Source of the DNA: Pseudomonas grandcourensis
Lineage (GTDB): Bacteria; Pseudomonadota; Gammaproteobacteria; Pseudomonadales; Pseudomonadaceae
NCBI RefSeq assembly: GCF_039909015.1
Contig: NZ_CP150919.1
Span: forward strand, 4,564,501 to 4,628,500
Length of the DNA: 64,000 bases
Direction: 5' to 3'
Shown here piece by piece: positions 6,311 to 16,353 of this stretch. Both the position numbers and the translations under genes were made by a program. Position 1 is the first letter of the stretch. Each line of letters opens with the position of its first letter. The notes beneath the pieces are model-generated. The model saw only the letters and a list, made by a program, of their open reading frames with translations. It was not told the DNA's origin and ran no database searches.

Positions 6311-9134
6311 TGAGGGCCTCCTTGATGCGTGCAGAAGTGATAGGCAGGTCGCGGACACGTTTACCGATGGCATGGGCCACGGCGTTACCGATGGCACCGA
6401 CCACCGGGATCATCACCACCTCGGCGATGCCCTTGGACGGGTCGCTCGGCGACAGTGGTGGCAGGATGTCCGCCGTCTGTTTCCACACCGCAACGTGACG
6501 CGCCATCGGCAGGCGGTAACGGTTGAAGTTCCAGTCACCCTCCCCCGGACCGCCTTCGTACAGCGGCATTTCTTCCATCAGCGCATGGCCGATGCCCATG
6601 GCGATCCCGCCTTCGAGCTGGCCCCTGACCAGTTCTTCCACCAGCACCCGACCGCACTCGACCCACGAGTGATGGTTGAGTACCGACACTTCGTTCGAAC
6701 CCTTGTTGACCTTCACCTCCACCAGCGTCGCGACCGGGCTGTAGTAAGTCACCGCCGCGTTGTTCAGCTGGGTCGCCGGGTAGGCGATGCCCTGCCGATC
6801 CAGCAGATGGAAACCGGCGCTGTTCATCTGCGCCTTCTTCGCCTTCGGTGCACCGTCGCCGTACTTCACGGCCAGGCCGTCGAGCGGCAAGCGCTCACGC
6901 ACGCCGTCGATGCTGAACTCGGCCTCGGCCCAGCTCCAGCGGTTGAAACCGTGCACGGTCGCGCCGCTCACCAGGCCACGCTCATGAACGCGTTTGGCCA
7001 GCATGGCGAATGGCAGTGGCTCCATCCCGTTGGCCGTGAGCTTGCCGTCGACCCAATGGGCGTCTTCGCGGCGCACCACATAAGGGTTGGCCTGACCGCC
7101 GTAAGGGCCTTGGTGCCAGATCTCCAGCGCCGCCGGCCACAGGCCGTGGTTGAACAGCACGCGCGCCGCTTCACGGGTGGCGTGGCTGAAGTAGTACGCC
7201 GAGTTGGTGGCCGACGAAGCCGAAGCCACCTTGCCGACCCAGCGTGGGTTGCGCAGGAAATTGTCCTGCTCGGCCTGGCTCATGATGTACGGGTTGCCGC
7301 CACTGATCAGCTGCAACTCTTTCCACTCGGTTTCGCCGGTCTTCACTTCGTGCGCCGGGATACCGAGGAAATCCGCCACAACCATAGCCTGGGAGGTGGA
7401 CATGCCAGTGCCGATTTCGATACCGATGTGGCGCAAGCTGATGCGACCTTCGGCAGTGAATTCAATGCTGGCCATCGGCGCTTCGGAACCGGTACCGAAG
7501 TCCTTCTGGCAGATGGCGAAACCGATGCCGTACCAGTTGTCGGGATCGGCGGCTTCGCGTTGCTTCTTGATCGCCTCGCGGTTTTTCCAGGTGTCGTGGA
7601 CCGCCGCCTTGTCGAGAATCTCGTGCAGGCGCAAGGCACCGGCCGGAATAGCACCCTGGGTGTTTTTCATGCCCGAGCGCAGTGCGTTCTTGCGGCGCAG
7701 CTCGATGGCATCGACACCCAGGCGGCCGGCGATTTCGTCGACCATCATCTCGGTCGCCGCCATGCTCTGCAGGGTGCCGTAGCCACGCATCGACCCGGCT
7801 TCAACGGCGCGGGAGTGATAGGCCGTGACCTGCAGATCGTTCTGCGGCATGTAGTAGATCGACTGTGCCGCCGTGGCGCCCACCGCAGCCACCGACGGGC
7901 TGTAGTTGATCCGCCCGCCACCGTCGACGCTCATCTCGGAGCGGAAAATCTTGAAGCTGTGATCGTTCTTGTCCACCGCCAATTGGTAGTGAATGTCGAA
8001 CGGGTGACGCTTGATGCCGCTCTGGAACTGCTCGTAGCGGTCGTTGGCCAGACGCACCGGCACACCGGCGCCGTACAACGCGGCCAGCGCTGCGTAGTAG
8101 ACGAAAATGTTGTGGTCTTTGGAGCCGTAACCCACGGTGTAACCCGGGTGCATGTTCAGGTTGGCCAGGCCGAAACGCGACGGCGCGATCATCTTCGCCG
8201 TTTCGGTCGCCGCTTCCAGCGGGCACTGAGTGGCGACGACGAAATGCAGAGTCTTGGTGGCCGGGTCGTACCAGCCGTTGCCGTTGTCCGGCTCCAGGGC
8301 GGCCGGCTCGATCGACGGGGTCTTGTAGCGCTCGTCGAACACCAGCCAGTTGTCCGGGGGCGTATCGATCTGCTGCTTCATGCGATCGGCGTAGAACAAC
8401 CCGCGCTCGGTCAGGTTGCCGTGCAGGTTCGGTTGGGAGTTCCACACCGGACGACGGTTTTTCAGCATCGGGAACAGGATCGAATCCTTGAGGCTGGCGA
8501 ACTCATCTTCGTCCGCCGAGGTCGCGCCGCCGACGCGCACGTAGCGGAAGCTGCCGTACGGATCGCCTTCGTAGAACGGCGCTTTATCGCCGTAGCGGAT
8601 TGCCTTGTCATTGAATTTGAGCTGGTTCTTGGCCTGACGGAAACGCTCGAAATCGTTCCAGATCAGGATCGCCACCGGGTGGCCGATGAACATCGGCACC
8701 TTGCCGGCCGGCAACAGCGGATCCGGGGCGTGCTCCTCAGGGAACACGATACCGTCCTTGATCAGGTCTTCGGCGGTGACGATGCGGTCCGGTTGCAGTT
8801 CGGCACCGAGCCACGACAGGTCGATGCCTGCAAAAATGTGGTCGGCCTTGATGGTTTTGAGCAGCATGGCGTGGCCCTGCTGCTGTGGCCAGCCCGGCAT
8901 GTCCTTGGCGCGGATGTCGCGGGCAAAGACCTTGCTGCCGCAGACCTTGGACAAGGCATCGTTACGGGCGCGCGCCTTGCCGTTATTGCCGAGCCACTGC
9001 TCGGACGGCACGGTCACGCTGTTCTCCATCAAGGCGGCCAGCGCCTGGCTGCTCAATGGTGTGAGCGTCACGCTCACGCCCGCTACCAGCCCGCCCTGAA
9101 GGAACGAGCGCCGGGATATATCACGGTTGGACAT
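6303..9134 (-). CDS. Molybdopterin-binding subunit of periplasmic aldehyde/N-heterocycle oxidase (IorB type)
   Basis: A 943-residue large subunit of the xanthine-oxidase superfamily that hydroxylates aldehydes or aromatic N-heterocycles using Mo-pterin. It starts with a Tat signal (twin Arg at residues 8-9 in RRSFLQGG, hydrophobic stretch, cleavage after SSQALA). This is typical of the IorB/periplasmic aldehyde oxidase branch and unlike cytosolic xanthine dehydrogenase. Later motifs include the cofactor-loop-like GSMRGYG and GIEIGTGMSTS, with MGIGHALMEEMPL near the end. An AGAGGATGATCC ribosome-binding region precedes the ATG. First gene of a four-gene operon with the Fe-S subunit, cytochrome and XdhC. 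The substrate cannot be read from sequence. Confidence 0.92.
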   Translation of the reverse strand: MSNRDISRRSFLQGGLVAGVSVTLTPLSSQALAALMENSVTVPSEQWLGNNGKARARNDALSKVCGSKVFARDIRAKDMPGWPQQQGHAMLLKTIKADHIFAGIDLSWLGAELQPDRIVTAEDLIKDGIVFPEEHAPDPLLPAGKVPMFIGHPVAILIWNDFERFRQAKNQLKFNDKAIRYGDKAPFYEGDPYGSFRYVRVGGATSADEDEFASLKDSILFPMLKNRRPVWNSQPNLHGNLTERGLFYADRMKQQIDTPPDNWLVFDERYKTPSIEPAALEPDNGNGWYDPATKTLHFVVATQCPLEAATETAKMIAPSRFGLANLNMHPGYTVGYGSKDHNIFVYYAALAALYGAGVPVRLANDRYEQFQSGIKRHPFDIHYQLAVDKNDHSFKIFRSEMSVDGGGRINYSPSVAAVGATAAQSIYYMPQNDLQVTAYHSRAVEAGSMRGYGTLQSMAATEMMVDEIAGRLGVDAIELRRKNALRSGMKNTQGAIPAGALRLHEILDKAAVHDTWKNREAIKKQREAADPDNWYGIGFAICQKDFGTGSEAPMASIEFTAEGRISLRHIGIEIGTGMSTSQAMVVADFLGIPAHEVKTGETEWKELQLISGGNPYIMSQAEQDNFLRNPRWVGKVASASSATNSAYYFSHATREAARVLFNHGLWPAALEIWHQGPYGGQANPYVVRREDAHWVDGKLTANGMEPLPFAMLAKRVHERGLVSGATVHGFNRWSWAEAEFSIDGVRERLPLDGLAVKYGDGAPKAKKAQMNSAGFHLLDRQGIAYPATQLNNAAVTYYSPVATLVEVKVNKGSNEVSVLNHHSWVECGRVLVEELVRGQLEGGIAMGIGHALMEEMPLYEGGPGEGDWNFNRYRLPMARHVAVWKQTADILPPLSPSDPSKGIAEVVMIPVVGAIGNAVAHAIGKRVRDLPITSARIKEALNG

Positions 9135-9492
9135 GGATCATCCTCTGGGCGGTTATGGAGTCCACCCTTCTGGTTATGTACTGGAAAATCTCGAGTCTTG
9201 CAGAAGCCCCTTTTGACGATACAAAGGGCTGTTGTTGACAGTGCAAAGCTGACCGAAAGGTTAAGTTTATAGGCTTATGGCCTTACGGAAAACCAAAAAC
9301 TGACCAGCAAATCAAAAAAACGCGACTATTCGACGCAGCACAATAATAGTAGCCGTGAATCTCGGTAGCGCGAGGTCAGGGGGGCCGCTGAACGACGGCG
9401 TCGTCAGCACCCAATCGGCCAATCCTGCAAAGAGGTGTGCAGAAAGGTCAGACAGGAAAAAGGCGAGAGAAGAAAAAGCTGAATTCCACAAA
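9135..9492. other. Leader region of the Mo-oxidase operon
   Basis: No gene. It holds the upstream region of the oxidase operon (minus strand), with the Shine-Dalgarno AGAGGAT at about 9137-9144, and separates it from the tRNA operon terminator. A short inverted repeat AGCCCTTTG/AAGGGGCT lies around 9205-9232. I found no confident -35/-10 pair. Confidence 0.4.
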
Positions 9493-9520
9493 CAAAAAAC
9501 CCCGGTCTTTCGACCAGGGT
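9493..9520 (-). terminator. Intrinsic terminator of the Val-Asp-Asp tRNA operon
   Basis: On the minus strand ACCCTGGTC-gaaa-GACCGGGGT (one G-U pair) is followed by TTTTTTG. Confidence 0.8.
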
Positions 9521-9594
9521 CTTTGCTATCGACTCGAAGTAAACCAGTGGTTTTCTTCGTAGCTCCAAGGCGTTCAGTGGCCTCGGTGCAGATA

Positions 9595-9671
9595 TGGCGC
9601 AGCGGACGGGACTCGAACCCGCGACCCCCGGCGTGACAGGCCGGTATTCTAACCGACTGAACTACCGCTGC
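9595..9671 (-). tRNA. tRNA-Asp (GTC), second copy
   Basis: A 77-nt cloverleaf with encoded CCA and anticodon loop CTGTCAC (GTC). As read, it is identical to the copy at 9764-9840. Last gene of the three-tRNA operon. Confidence 0.96.
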
Positions 9672-9763
9672 GTATCGCTTTGGACTTGCGTCCAAGTAAC
9701 TCGTCTGATTGAAAACTCAGTAGCTTTTCAATCTCGAGCCAGGCATGCCTGACTCGGAAAATA

Positions 9764-9840
9764 TGGCGCAGCGGACGGGACTCGAACCCGCGACCCCCGG
9801 CGTGACAGGCCGGTATTCTAACCGACTGAACTACCGCTGC
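9764..9840 (-). tRNA. tRNA-Asp (GTC), first copy
   Basis: A 77-nt cloverleaf with encoded CCA, anticodon loop CTGTCAC (GTC). The two Asp genes are offset by 169 bases, with unrelated spacers, so only the tRNA itself is duplicated. Confidence 0.96.
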
Positions 9841-9893
9841 GCGTCGGTGGAGGCATTTCAGCCTACCTCTTGCTTTCGCAAGTATCTCGGAAG

Positions 9894-9969
9894 TGGTGGG
9901 TGATGACGGGATCGAACCGCCGACATTCTGCTTGTAAGGCAGACGCTCTCCCAGCTGAGCTAATCACCC
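9894..9969 (-). tRNA. tRNA-Val (TAC)
   Basis: A 76-nt cloverleaf with encoded CCA. Anticodon stem TCTGC/GCAGA with loop CTTACAA (TAC). First gene of the tRNA operon, with a consensus-like promoter just upstream. Confidence 0.95.
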
Positions 9970-9991
9970 GTTTGCATCTCCGAGGCCGCGA

Positions 9992-10020
9992 AATTTACGC
10001 AGGTAGCGAACCTAAGTCAA
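9992..10020 (-). promoter_or_regulatory. Sigma-70 promoter of the Val-Asp-Asp tRNA operon
   Basis: On the minus strand, -35 TTGACT (10020-10015), 17-base spacer, -10 TAAATT (9997-9992), then a GC-rich discriminator (TCGCGGCC), the arrangement expected for stringently controlled stable-RNA promoters. Confidence 0.85.
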
Positions 10021-10129
10021 TAGCAGGATTGAAGTTTTTCTGAAAAAGACAAAATCATTTCATTCCGGCCAGTGTCGGCAACCATCAGCCCGCCTGCTCG
10101 CGATGAGGGCGATACATTCAACACCTATA

Positions 10130-10906
10130 TCACTCGCTGTAAATCATCTTTTTGGTCATGCCGCCATCGACCACGAATTCCTGGCCGGTGACAAACCCGG
10201 CGCTTCTCGACAGCAGCCAGGCCACCATCGCCGCGACGTCCTCAACCGTCCCTACCCTGCCCGCCGGATGCTGAGCATGATCAGCTTCGCTCAATGGCTC
10301 GGCACGTCGTACCGAGGGATCGCGCGCGTCGATCCAGCCAGGGCTGACGGCATTGACCCGGATCTCCGGGCCAAGGCTGATCGCCAACGCATGCGTCAGG
10401 GCCAACAGACCACCCTTGCTCGCCGCATAAGCCTCTGTGTCGGGTTCCGACTGCCCGGCGCGGGTCGAGGCCAGATTGACGATGGCACCGCTGTGAGCGC
10501 GCAGGTACGGCGCACAGTGCTTGGCCAGCAACATCGGCCCGCTGAGGTTCACCGCCAACACCCGATTCCAGTGAGACAGGTCGAGGCTTTCCAGGGTGAT
10601 GTTGTGCGGATCGGCAACCGCTGCGTTGCATACCAGCGCATCCAGGCGCCCGAACTGGCCGAGCACCTCGGCCACGCCCAGCGCGACCTGGCCTTCATTC
10701 GAGACATCCATGGCGATGAACCAGGCGTTATCGCCCAGCACTTTCGCCACTTTCGAACCGCGCCCCCGGTCCAGGTCCGTCAGCACGACTTGCCAGCCTT
10801 CGCTGATCAGCCAGGCCGAGATCCCCAGGCCAATGCCCCGCGCAGCACCAGTCACCAGCGCTACGCGGCCATTTGAGCCGGTGGTCGGTGTAGACAACTC
10901 GATCAC
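10130..10906 (-). CDS. Short-chain dehydrogenase/reductase (SDR family)
   Basis: A 258-residue classical SDR. The NAD(P)-binding [10 protein letters not shown] is at about residues 19-28, the catalytic Tyr and Lys are in YAASKGG, and the active-site Ser is in VNLASTRAG. An Asp follows the second strand (TDLD), which favours NAD over NADP. The C-terminal [13 protein letters not shown] is the usual SDR end. It starts with GTG overlapping the metZ stop by four bases (GTGA), so it is translationally coupled to metZ. The substrate is unknown; the coupling is the only functional hint. Confidence 0.9.
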   Translation of the reverse strand: MIELSTPTTGSNGRVALVTGAARGIGLGISAWLISEGWQVVLTDLDRGRGSKVAKVLGDNAWFIAMDVSNEGQVALGVAEVLGQFGRLDALVCNAAVADPHNITLESLDLSHWNRVLAVNLSGPMLLAKHCAPYLRAHSGAIVNLASTRAGQSEPDTEAYAASKGGLLALTHALAISLGPEIRVNAVSPGWIDARDPSVRRAEPLSEADHAQHPAGRVGTVEDVAAMVAWLLSRSAGFVTGQEFVVDGGMTKKMIYSE

Positions 10907-12114
10907 AACGCAGCCAGACCGCGCGCCAGATCGGCTTGCAGGTCCGCCACGTCTTCCAGGCCGACCGCAACGCGGATCAGGCTGTCACGAATGCCCGCCG
11001 CTTCACGCTCCTGCGGCGCCAGGCGACCATGGGAGGTGGTGCTCGGATGGGTGATGGTGGTCTTGCTGTCGCCCAGGTTGGCGGTGATCGAAATCAGGCG
11101 CGTGGCATCGATAAAGCGCCAGGCGCCCTCTTTGCCGCCCTTGACCTCAAAACTGACGACCGCACCGAAGCCCTTTTGCTGGCGCAGCGCCAGTTCGTGC
11201 TGCGGATGGCTCTTGAGGCCGGCGTAATGGACTTTTTCGATACCTTCCTGCTGCTCCAGCCACTCGGCCAGCTGCTGGGCGTTGGCGCAATGGGCCTTCA
11301 TCCGCAGATTCAGGGTTTCCAGGCCCTTGAGGAAGATCCAGGCGTTGAACGGGCTCAGGGTCGGCCCGGCGGTACGCAGGAAGCCAACCACCTCTTTCAT
11401 CTGCTCGCTGCGGCCGGCGACCACGCCGCCCATGCAACGGCCCTGGCCGTCGATGAACTTGGTGGCCGAGTGCACGACGATGTCCGCGCCCATTTTCAGC
11501 GGCTGCTGCAAGGCAGGGGTGCAGAAGCAGTTGTCGACCACCAGCATCGCGCCTTTGGCGTGGGCGATTTTCGACAGTTCGGCGATGTCGACCAACTCGG
11601 CCAGCGGGTTGGACGGCGACTCGACAAACAGCAATTTGGTGTTGGCCTTGATTGCCGCATCCCAGCCGGACAAGTCCGCCAGGGCCACGTAATCGACTTC
11701 AATGCCAAAACGCTTGAAGTACTTCTCGAACAGGCTGATGGTCGAGCCAAACACGCTGCGCGATACCAGAACGTGGTCGCCAGCGCTGCACAGGCTCATC
11801 ACCACCGCCATGATCGCGGCCATGCCGGTGGCAGTCGCCACGGCTTGCTCAGCGCTTTCCAGGGCGGCAATGCGCTCTTCGAAGGCGCGTACGGTCGGAT
11901 TGGTGTAGCGCGAGTAAACGTTGCCCGGGACTTCGCCAGCGAAACGCGCAGCGGCGTCGGCGGCGGTACGGAACACGTAGCTGGAGGTAAAGAACATCGG
12001 ATCACCGTGCTCGCCTTCCGGCGTACGGTGCTGACCGGCACGTACGGCCAGGGTATCGAACGCTACGCCTTCGAGGTCGCTGTCCAGCCGACCGGCATCC
12101 CAATCCTGACTCAT
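10903..12114 (-). CDS. metZ: O-succinylhomoserine sulfhydrylase
   Basis: A 403-residue PLP enzyme of the Cys/Met metabolism family that makes homocysteine from O-succinylhomoserine and sulfide in direct-sulfhydrylation methionine synthesis. The PLP lysine lies in [12 protein letters not shown]. Other family motifs are YSRYTNPT near residue 68 and [13 protein letters not shown]. Length and gene position directly after purF match metZ of pseudomonads. It is separated from purF by an intrinsic terminator, so it probably has its own promoter in 12115-12160, and it is coupled to the SDR gene downstream. Confidence 0.95.
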   Translation of the reverse strand: MSQDWDAGRLDSDLEGVAFDTLAVRAGQHRTPEGEHGDPMFFTSSYVFRTAADAAARFAGEVPGNVYSRYTNPTVRAFEERIAALESAEQAVATATGMAAIMAVVMSLCSAGDHVLVSRSVFGSTISLFEKYFKRFGIEVDYVALADLSGWDAAIKANTKLLFVESPSNPLAELVDIAELSKIAHAKGAMLVVDNCFCTPALQQPLKMGADIVVHSATKFIDGQGRCMGGVVAGRSEQMKEVVGFLRTAGPTLSPFNAWIFLKGLETLNLRMKAHCANAQQLAEWLEQQEGIEKVHYAGLKSHPQHELALRQQKGFGAVVSFEVKGGKEGAWRFIDATRLISITANLGDSKTTITHPSTTSHGRLAPQEREAAGIRDSLIRVAVGLEDVADLQADLARGLAAL

Positions 12115-12161
12115 GCTGTCACTCCTTTCCCTATTCTCGTAAATTAAAAGCCAGATACAAA

Positions 12162-12181
12162 ACCGGCCCCTCAGGGCCGGT
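12162..12181 (-). terminator. Intrinsic terminator after purF
   Basis: An 8-bp stem ACCGGCCC/GGGCCGGT with a 4-base loop, followed on the minus strand by TTTTGTAT. The U-tract is short, so it may leak into metZ. Confidence 0.7.
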
Positions 12182-12187
12182 AATTAC

Positions 12188-13693
12188 TCAGTTGTTGTAC
12201 AGATCGATGATCGCACTGACTGCCTGCGTCTTGACCTTGGAGGCATCGTTGCGTGCCTGCTCGATCTTGTTCAGGTAAGCCTCGTCGACGTCGCCGGTGA
12301 CGTACTGGCCGTCGAACACCGCGCAATCGAACTTGTCGATCTTGATCTTGCCGCCACCGACCGCTTCGATCAAGTCAGGCAGGTCCTGATAGATCAGCCA
12401 GTCGGCGCCGATCAGGTCAGCCACGTCCTGGGTCGAACGGTTGTGGGCGATCAGTTCGTGAGCGCTCGGCATGTCGATGCCGTAGACGTTCGGGTAGCGA
12501 ACCGCTGGCGCCGCTGAGCAGAAGTAGACGTTCTTGGCGCCGGCTTCGCGGGCCATCTGGATGATCTGCTTGCAAGTGGTGCCGCGTACGATGGAGTCAT
12601 CCACCAGCATCACGTTCTTGCCGCGGAATTCCAGCTCGATGGCGTTGAGCTTCTGGCGTACGGATTTTTTCCGCGCGGCCTGGCCCGGCATGATGAAGGT
12701 CCGGCCGATGTAGCGGTTCTTCACGAAGCCTTCACGGAACTTCACGCCCAGGTGGTTCGCCAGCTCCAGCGCAGCGGTGCGGCTGGTATCCGGAATCGGG
12801 ATGACCACGTCGATGTCGTGATCCGGACGCTCGCGCAGGATCTTCTCGGCCAGTTTCTCACCCATGCGCAGACGGGCCTTGTAGACCGACACGCCGTCGA
12901 TGATCGAATCCGGACGCGCCAGGTAGACGTGTTCGAAGATGCACGGCGTCAGGGACGGGTTGGTCGCGCACTGACGGGTGTACAGCTTGCCCTCTTCAGT
13001 GATGTAGACCGCTTCGCCCGGCGCCAGGTCGCGAATCAGGGTGAAGCCGAGCACGTCCAGGGAAACGCTTTCCGAGGCGATCATGTACTCGACGCCTTCG
13101 TCGGTGTGACGCTGGCCGAAAACGATCGGGCGGATGCCGTGCGGGTCGCGGAAGCCGACGATGCCGTAGCCGGTGATCATCGCCACGACAGCATAACCAC
13201 CGACGCAACGGTTGTGCACGTCGGTGACGGCGGCGAAAACGTCTTCTTCGGTCGGCTGCAACTTGCCGCGCTGGGCCAGTTCGTGCGCGAACACGTTGAG
13301 CAGCACTTCCGAATCGGAACTGGTGTTGACGTGGCGCAGGTCAGATTCGTAAATCTCCTTGGCCAGTTGTTCAACGTTGGTCAGGTTACCGTTGTGCGCC
13401 AGGGTGATGCCGTAAGGCGAGTTGACGTAAAACGGTTGAGCTTCAGCCGACGTCGAGCTGCCCGCGGTTGGATAACGCACATGGCCAATACCCATGTGAC
13501 CGACCAGGCGCTGCATGTGACGTTGCTGGAACACGTCACGCACCAGGCCGTTGTCCTTGCGCAGGAATAACCGGCCATCATGGCTGGTCACGATACCGGC
13601 AGCGTCCTGGCCGCGGTGCTGGAGGACGGTTAGCGCGTCATACAGCGCCTGATTGACGTTCGACTTACCGACGATACCGACGATGCCACACAT
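12188..13693 (-). CDS. purF: Amidophosphoribosyltransferase
   Basis: A 501-residue enzyme of the first committed step of purine synthesis (PRPP plus glutamine to phosphoribosylamine). I took the start at 13693 so that the Cys of MCGIVGIVG becomes the N-terminal nucleophile of the glutaminase domain after Met removal. An in-frame start three codons upstream would bury it. The PRPP loop [13 protein letters not shown] is in the C-terminal phosphoribosyltransferase domain, and [13 protein letters not shown] lies in the glutaminase half. Directly downstream of cvpA, as in E. coli and other gammaproteobacteria. Confidence 0.97.
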   Translation of the reverse strand: MCGIVGIVGKSNVNQALYDALTVLQHRGQDAAGIVTSHDGRLFLRKDNGLVRDVFQQRHMQRLVGHMGIGHVRYPTAGSSTSAEAQPFYVNSPYGITLAHNGNLTNVEQLAKEIYESDLRHVNTSSDSEVLLNVFAHELAQRGKLQPTEEDVFAAVTDVHNRCVGGYAVVAMITGYGIVGFRDPHGIRPIVFGQRHTDEGVEYMIASESVSLDVLGFTLIRDLAPGEAVYITEEGKLYTRQCATNPSLTPCIFEHVYLARPDSIIDGVSVYKARLRMGEKLAEKILRERPDHDIDVVIPIPDTSRTAALELANHLGVKFREGFVKNRYIGRTFIMPGQAARKKSVRQKLNAIELEFRGKNVMLVDDSIVRGTTCKQIIQMAREAGAKNVYFCSAAPAVRYPNVYGIDMPSAHELIAHNRSTQDVADLIGADWLIYQDLPDLIEAVGGGKIKIDKFDCAVFDGQYVTGDVDEAYLNKIEQARNDASKVKTQAVSAIIDLYNN

Positions 13694-13734
13694 GCGACGC
13701 AACCCCTACTTAATGGATCTGAACTGAGCACTAC

Positions 13735-14295
13735 TCACTGAGGCGTTTTGGCCGTCGGCAAGAGTTGCTCCTTGAACGGAATATCAGCGGGTACGCTGAT
13801 TCCGCTGGCAAGCCACTGACTGCTCCACCCGAGGATCAGGTTTTTGGACCAGTCTGCAACCAATAGAAATTTTGGCACGAGCTGTGACTCTTTCCACCAC
13901 CCGTCCTGCTGTACCGGCCCCAGGCTCAATAGCCCGACGGCGATGACCACCAGCAACCCGCCACGCGCGGCGCCGAAGGCCATGCCGAGGAATCGGTCGG
14001 TCCCGGAGAGCCCGGTGACGCGAACCAGTTCGCCGATAAGATAATTGATCATTGCGCCTACGATTAAAGTGGCGACAAACATGATGGCACAGCCCGTGAT
14101 TATACGTGCCGATGGCGTTTGAATGTACCCGCCGAGGTACTCGGACAGTGAGCCACCGAACATCCAGGCTACGACTCCTGCGATGATCCAGGTCAGCAGC
14201 GACAGCGCTTCTTTAACGAAGCCGCGGCTCAGACTGATCAATGCGGAGATGGCGACGATTGCTACGATCGCCCAGTCAACCCAGGTAAATGGCAC
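13735..14295 (-). CDS. cvpA: CvpA family inner-membrane protein
   Basis: A 186-residue inner-membrane protein required in E. coli for colicin V production and linked to envelope homeostasis. About four hydrophobic helices are visible (starting WVDWAIVAIVAISALISL and near MLFVATLIVGAMI and GGLLVVIAVGLL). The motif RGFVKEALSLLTWI is characteristic. It is followed by purF after 41 bases, the conserved cvpA-purF pairing. Confidence 0.93.
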   Translation of the reverse strand: MPFTWVDWAIVAIVAISALISLSRGFVKEALSLLTWIIAGVVAWMFGGSLSEYLGGYIQTPSARIITGCAIMFVATLIVGAMINYLIGELVRVTGLSGTDRFLGMAFGAARGGLLVVIAVGLLSLGPVQQDGWWKESQLVPKFLLVADWSKNLILGWSSQWLASGISVPADIPFKEQLLPTAKTPQ

Positions 14296-14393
14296 AGTGC
14301 AGCCTACAGACGGATAAGGCGGCGCATTTTAGCAGAGCCCATGCTTATCGGTAAGCTGCGATTGTCAGTGCATTTCATATCGGGGCGATAGTT

Positions 14394-15062
14394 TTAGCCA
14401 CGTTCTGGTTGAAAGCGCACCACAAACCCCTTGAGGTTCTGCTGGCGGTTCAACAAGTCACGCAGCCGGTCGGCTTCAGCGCGCTCGATCAGCGGCCCGA
14501 CAAACACCCGGTTTTTGCCGTCGGCGGTACGGATGTAGGCGTTGTAACCCTGGCTGCGCAGGGTTTTCTGAAGCTTTTCCGCGCTTTCACGGCTGGACAG
14601 GCTGGCCAGTTGCACTGACCAGCTGACAGACAAACCATTGGCATCGACACGGCTTTGCGTGGTGTCCGGCTTGCCCGGTGCCGCGGTGATCGGCTGGGCC
14701 GGCGCTGTTGCAGGTTTGGCCGCCAAAGCCGGGACCGGCGCGGGCGCGGGCGGTTTGGCTGCTGGCGCTGGAGCCGCAGGCACTGGAACCAACGGCGCAG
14801 TTGGCACCGCCGATTCCTGCTGGGCGATTTCGTCATCGCTCGGCACGGGCTCCTGAGGCAGGGCTTGCGGCTCGGGCACCACCACGGGCTCGACCTGTAC
14901 CTGAGGCATCGCTGGCGCCTGCGGAGCCGCAGGCGCTTCGACCGCCACCTGGCGCTGTTCGTCCTGGCGGGAAAACAGCATCGGCAGAAAAATCACCGCC
15001 AGCGCGACCAACACCAGGGCGCCAACCATGCGCTGTTTGTATGCCTTATCCAGCAATGCCAT
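14394..15062 (-). CDS. SPOR-domain cell-division-type protein (DedD-like)
   Basis: A 222-residue single-pass membrane protein. A cytoplasmic start [12 protein letters not shown], one transmembrane helix (about residues 13-31), a long Pro/Ala-rich periplasmic linker, and a C-terminal SPOR domain (about 145-220, WSVQLASLSSRESAEKL to VRFQPERG) that binds denuded peptidoglycan at the septum. I chose ATG 15062, which overlaps folC by 17 bases, since starts further upstream would read deep into folC. Position between folC and cvpA matches dedD of enterobacteria. Confidence 0.88.
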   Translation of the reverse strand: MALLDKAYKQRMVGALVLVALAVIFLPMLFSRQDEQRQVAVEAPAAPQAPAMPQVQVEPVVVPEPQALPQEPVPSDDEIAQQESAVPTAPLVPVPAAPAPAAKPPAPAPVPALAAKPATAPAQPITAAPGKPDTTQSRVDANGLSVSWSVQLASLSSRESAEKLQKTLRSQGYNAYIRTADGKNRVFVGPLIERAEADRLRDLLNRQQNLKGFVVRFQPERG

Positions 15063-16353
15063 TTGCCGCTTCCTCCGTGGAGCGCCGGGCCAGCCATTCA
15101 AGGGCCTCGGCGACACAATAAAATGATCCGAACAACAGGATTTCGTCGTCGCTCGTGGCCTGCGCGCACTGCCCTTCCAGGGCGGCCGCTACGCTGCCGT
15201 ATGACGTGACCGACGCACCAAGACCTTGCAACGCATCGTGCAAATCCGCAACCGGACGCGCCCGAGGCGAATCCAGCGGTGCAACGGCCCAGTGCTGGAC
15301 ACTAGCATTCAATTCGCCGACAACACCACCCAGGTCTTTGTCCGCCAGCAGCCCGAATACCGCCAGACGCCTGCCGACCGGCGGGCGACTGGCCAGCCGG
15401 CGAGCCAGATACTCCGCCGCATGGGGGTTGTGCCCCACATCCAGCAATAGATTCAAGCGCTTGCCTTGCCACTCGAACTCACGGCGATCCAGGCGACCGA
15501 CCACCTTCGTTGCCCGCAGCGCCTCGATAATCTGCGCATCCACCCAAGGCAAGCCGAGCAGCAGGTACGCCTGCAACGCCAGAGCAGCGTTTTCCATCGG
15601 CAGATCGAGCAGTGGCAGGCCGCGCAGCTCAACCGCGCACCCTTGCCCATCGACACCACGCCATTGCCAGTTGTGATCGGTCACACCGAGGTCAAAATCG
15701 CGCCCACGCAGGAAAAACGGGCAATTGAGCTCGCGCGCCTTGTCCAGCAAAGGTTGTGGAGGGTTCAGATCGCCGCAGAGCGCAGGCGCGCCCTGACGGA
15801 AAATACCGGCCTTCTCGAAGGCCACGGACTCTCGGGTATCACCCAGGTAATCCGCATGATCGACGCCAATACTGGTGACCAGCGCCATGTCGGCGTCCAC
15901 CACGTTGACCGTGTCCAGACGACCGCCCAGACCGACTTCCAGCACCACCGCATCGAGCCCGGAGCGCTGGAACAGCCAGAATGCCGCCAGGGTGCCCATT
16001 TCGAAGTAAGTCAGGGAAGTGTCGCCGCGCCCGGCCTCTACCGCGGCAAAGGCCTCGCACAACTCGGCGTCCGTGGCTTCGACGCCATCGACCGTTACCC
16101 GCTCGTTGTAGCGCAGCAGGTGCGGGGAGTTGTAGACCCCCACTTTCAAGCCCTGGGCTCGCAGCAAGGACGCCACGAACGCACAGGTGGAACCCTTGCC
16201 GTTGGTCCCGGTGACCGTGATCACCCGAGGCGCCGGCTTGCCCAGTCCCATGCGGGACGCTACCTGCTGCGACCGCTCCAGGCCCATGTCGATGGCCGAA
16301 GGGTGCAACTGTTCAAGGTAGGCGAGCCATTCGCCAAGGGTACGTTGGGTCAT
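15046..16353 (-). CDS. folC: Bifunctional folylpolyglutamate/dihydrofolate synthase
   Basis: A 435-residue Mur-ligase-family enzyme that makes dihydrofolate and adds glutamates to folates. The P-loop [12 protein letters not shown] is at about residues 47-58, [12 protein letters not shown] follows, and [11 protein letters not shown] marks the C-terminal domain. The start overlaps the accD stop by four bases and the end overlaps the SPOR gene, so accD-folC-SPOR are one coupled unit. Confidence 0.95.
   Translation of the reverse strand: MTQRTLGEWLAYLEQLHPSAIDMGLERSQQVASRMGLGKPAPRVITVTGTNGKGSTCAFVASLLRAQGLKVGVYNSPHLLRYNERVTVDGVEATDAELCEAFAAVEAGRGDTSLTYFEMGTLAAFWLFQRSGLDAVVLEVGLGGRLDTVNVVDADMALVTSIGVDHADYLGDTRESVAFEKAGIFRQGAPALCGDLNPPQPLLDKARELNCPFFLRGRDFDLGVTDHNWQWRGVDGQGCAVELRGLPLLDLPMENAALALQAYLLLGLPWVDAQIIEALRATKVVGRLDRREFEWQGKRLNLLLDVGHNPHAAEYLARRLASRPPVGRRLAVFGLLADKDLGGVVGELNASVQHWAVAPLDSPRARPVADLHDALQGLGASVTSYGSVAAALEGQCAQATSDDEILLFGSFYCVAEALEWLARRSTEEAANGIAG

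Noticed and set aside
6372..9272. Plus-strand open frame of 966 codons antisense to the Mo oxidase subunit
   Set aside because: It is the complement of a clear molybdopterin subunit gene and has a low-complexity, His/Arg/Gln-rich composition typical of antisense frames in GC-rich DNA.
9312..9695. Minus-strand frame of 127 codons
   Set aside because: It runs through a tRNA-Asp gene and a terminator, so it is not coding.
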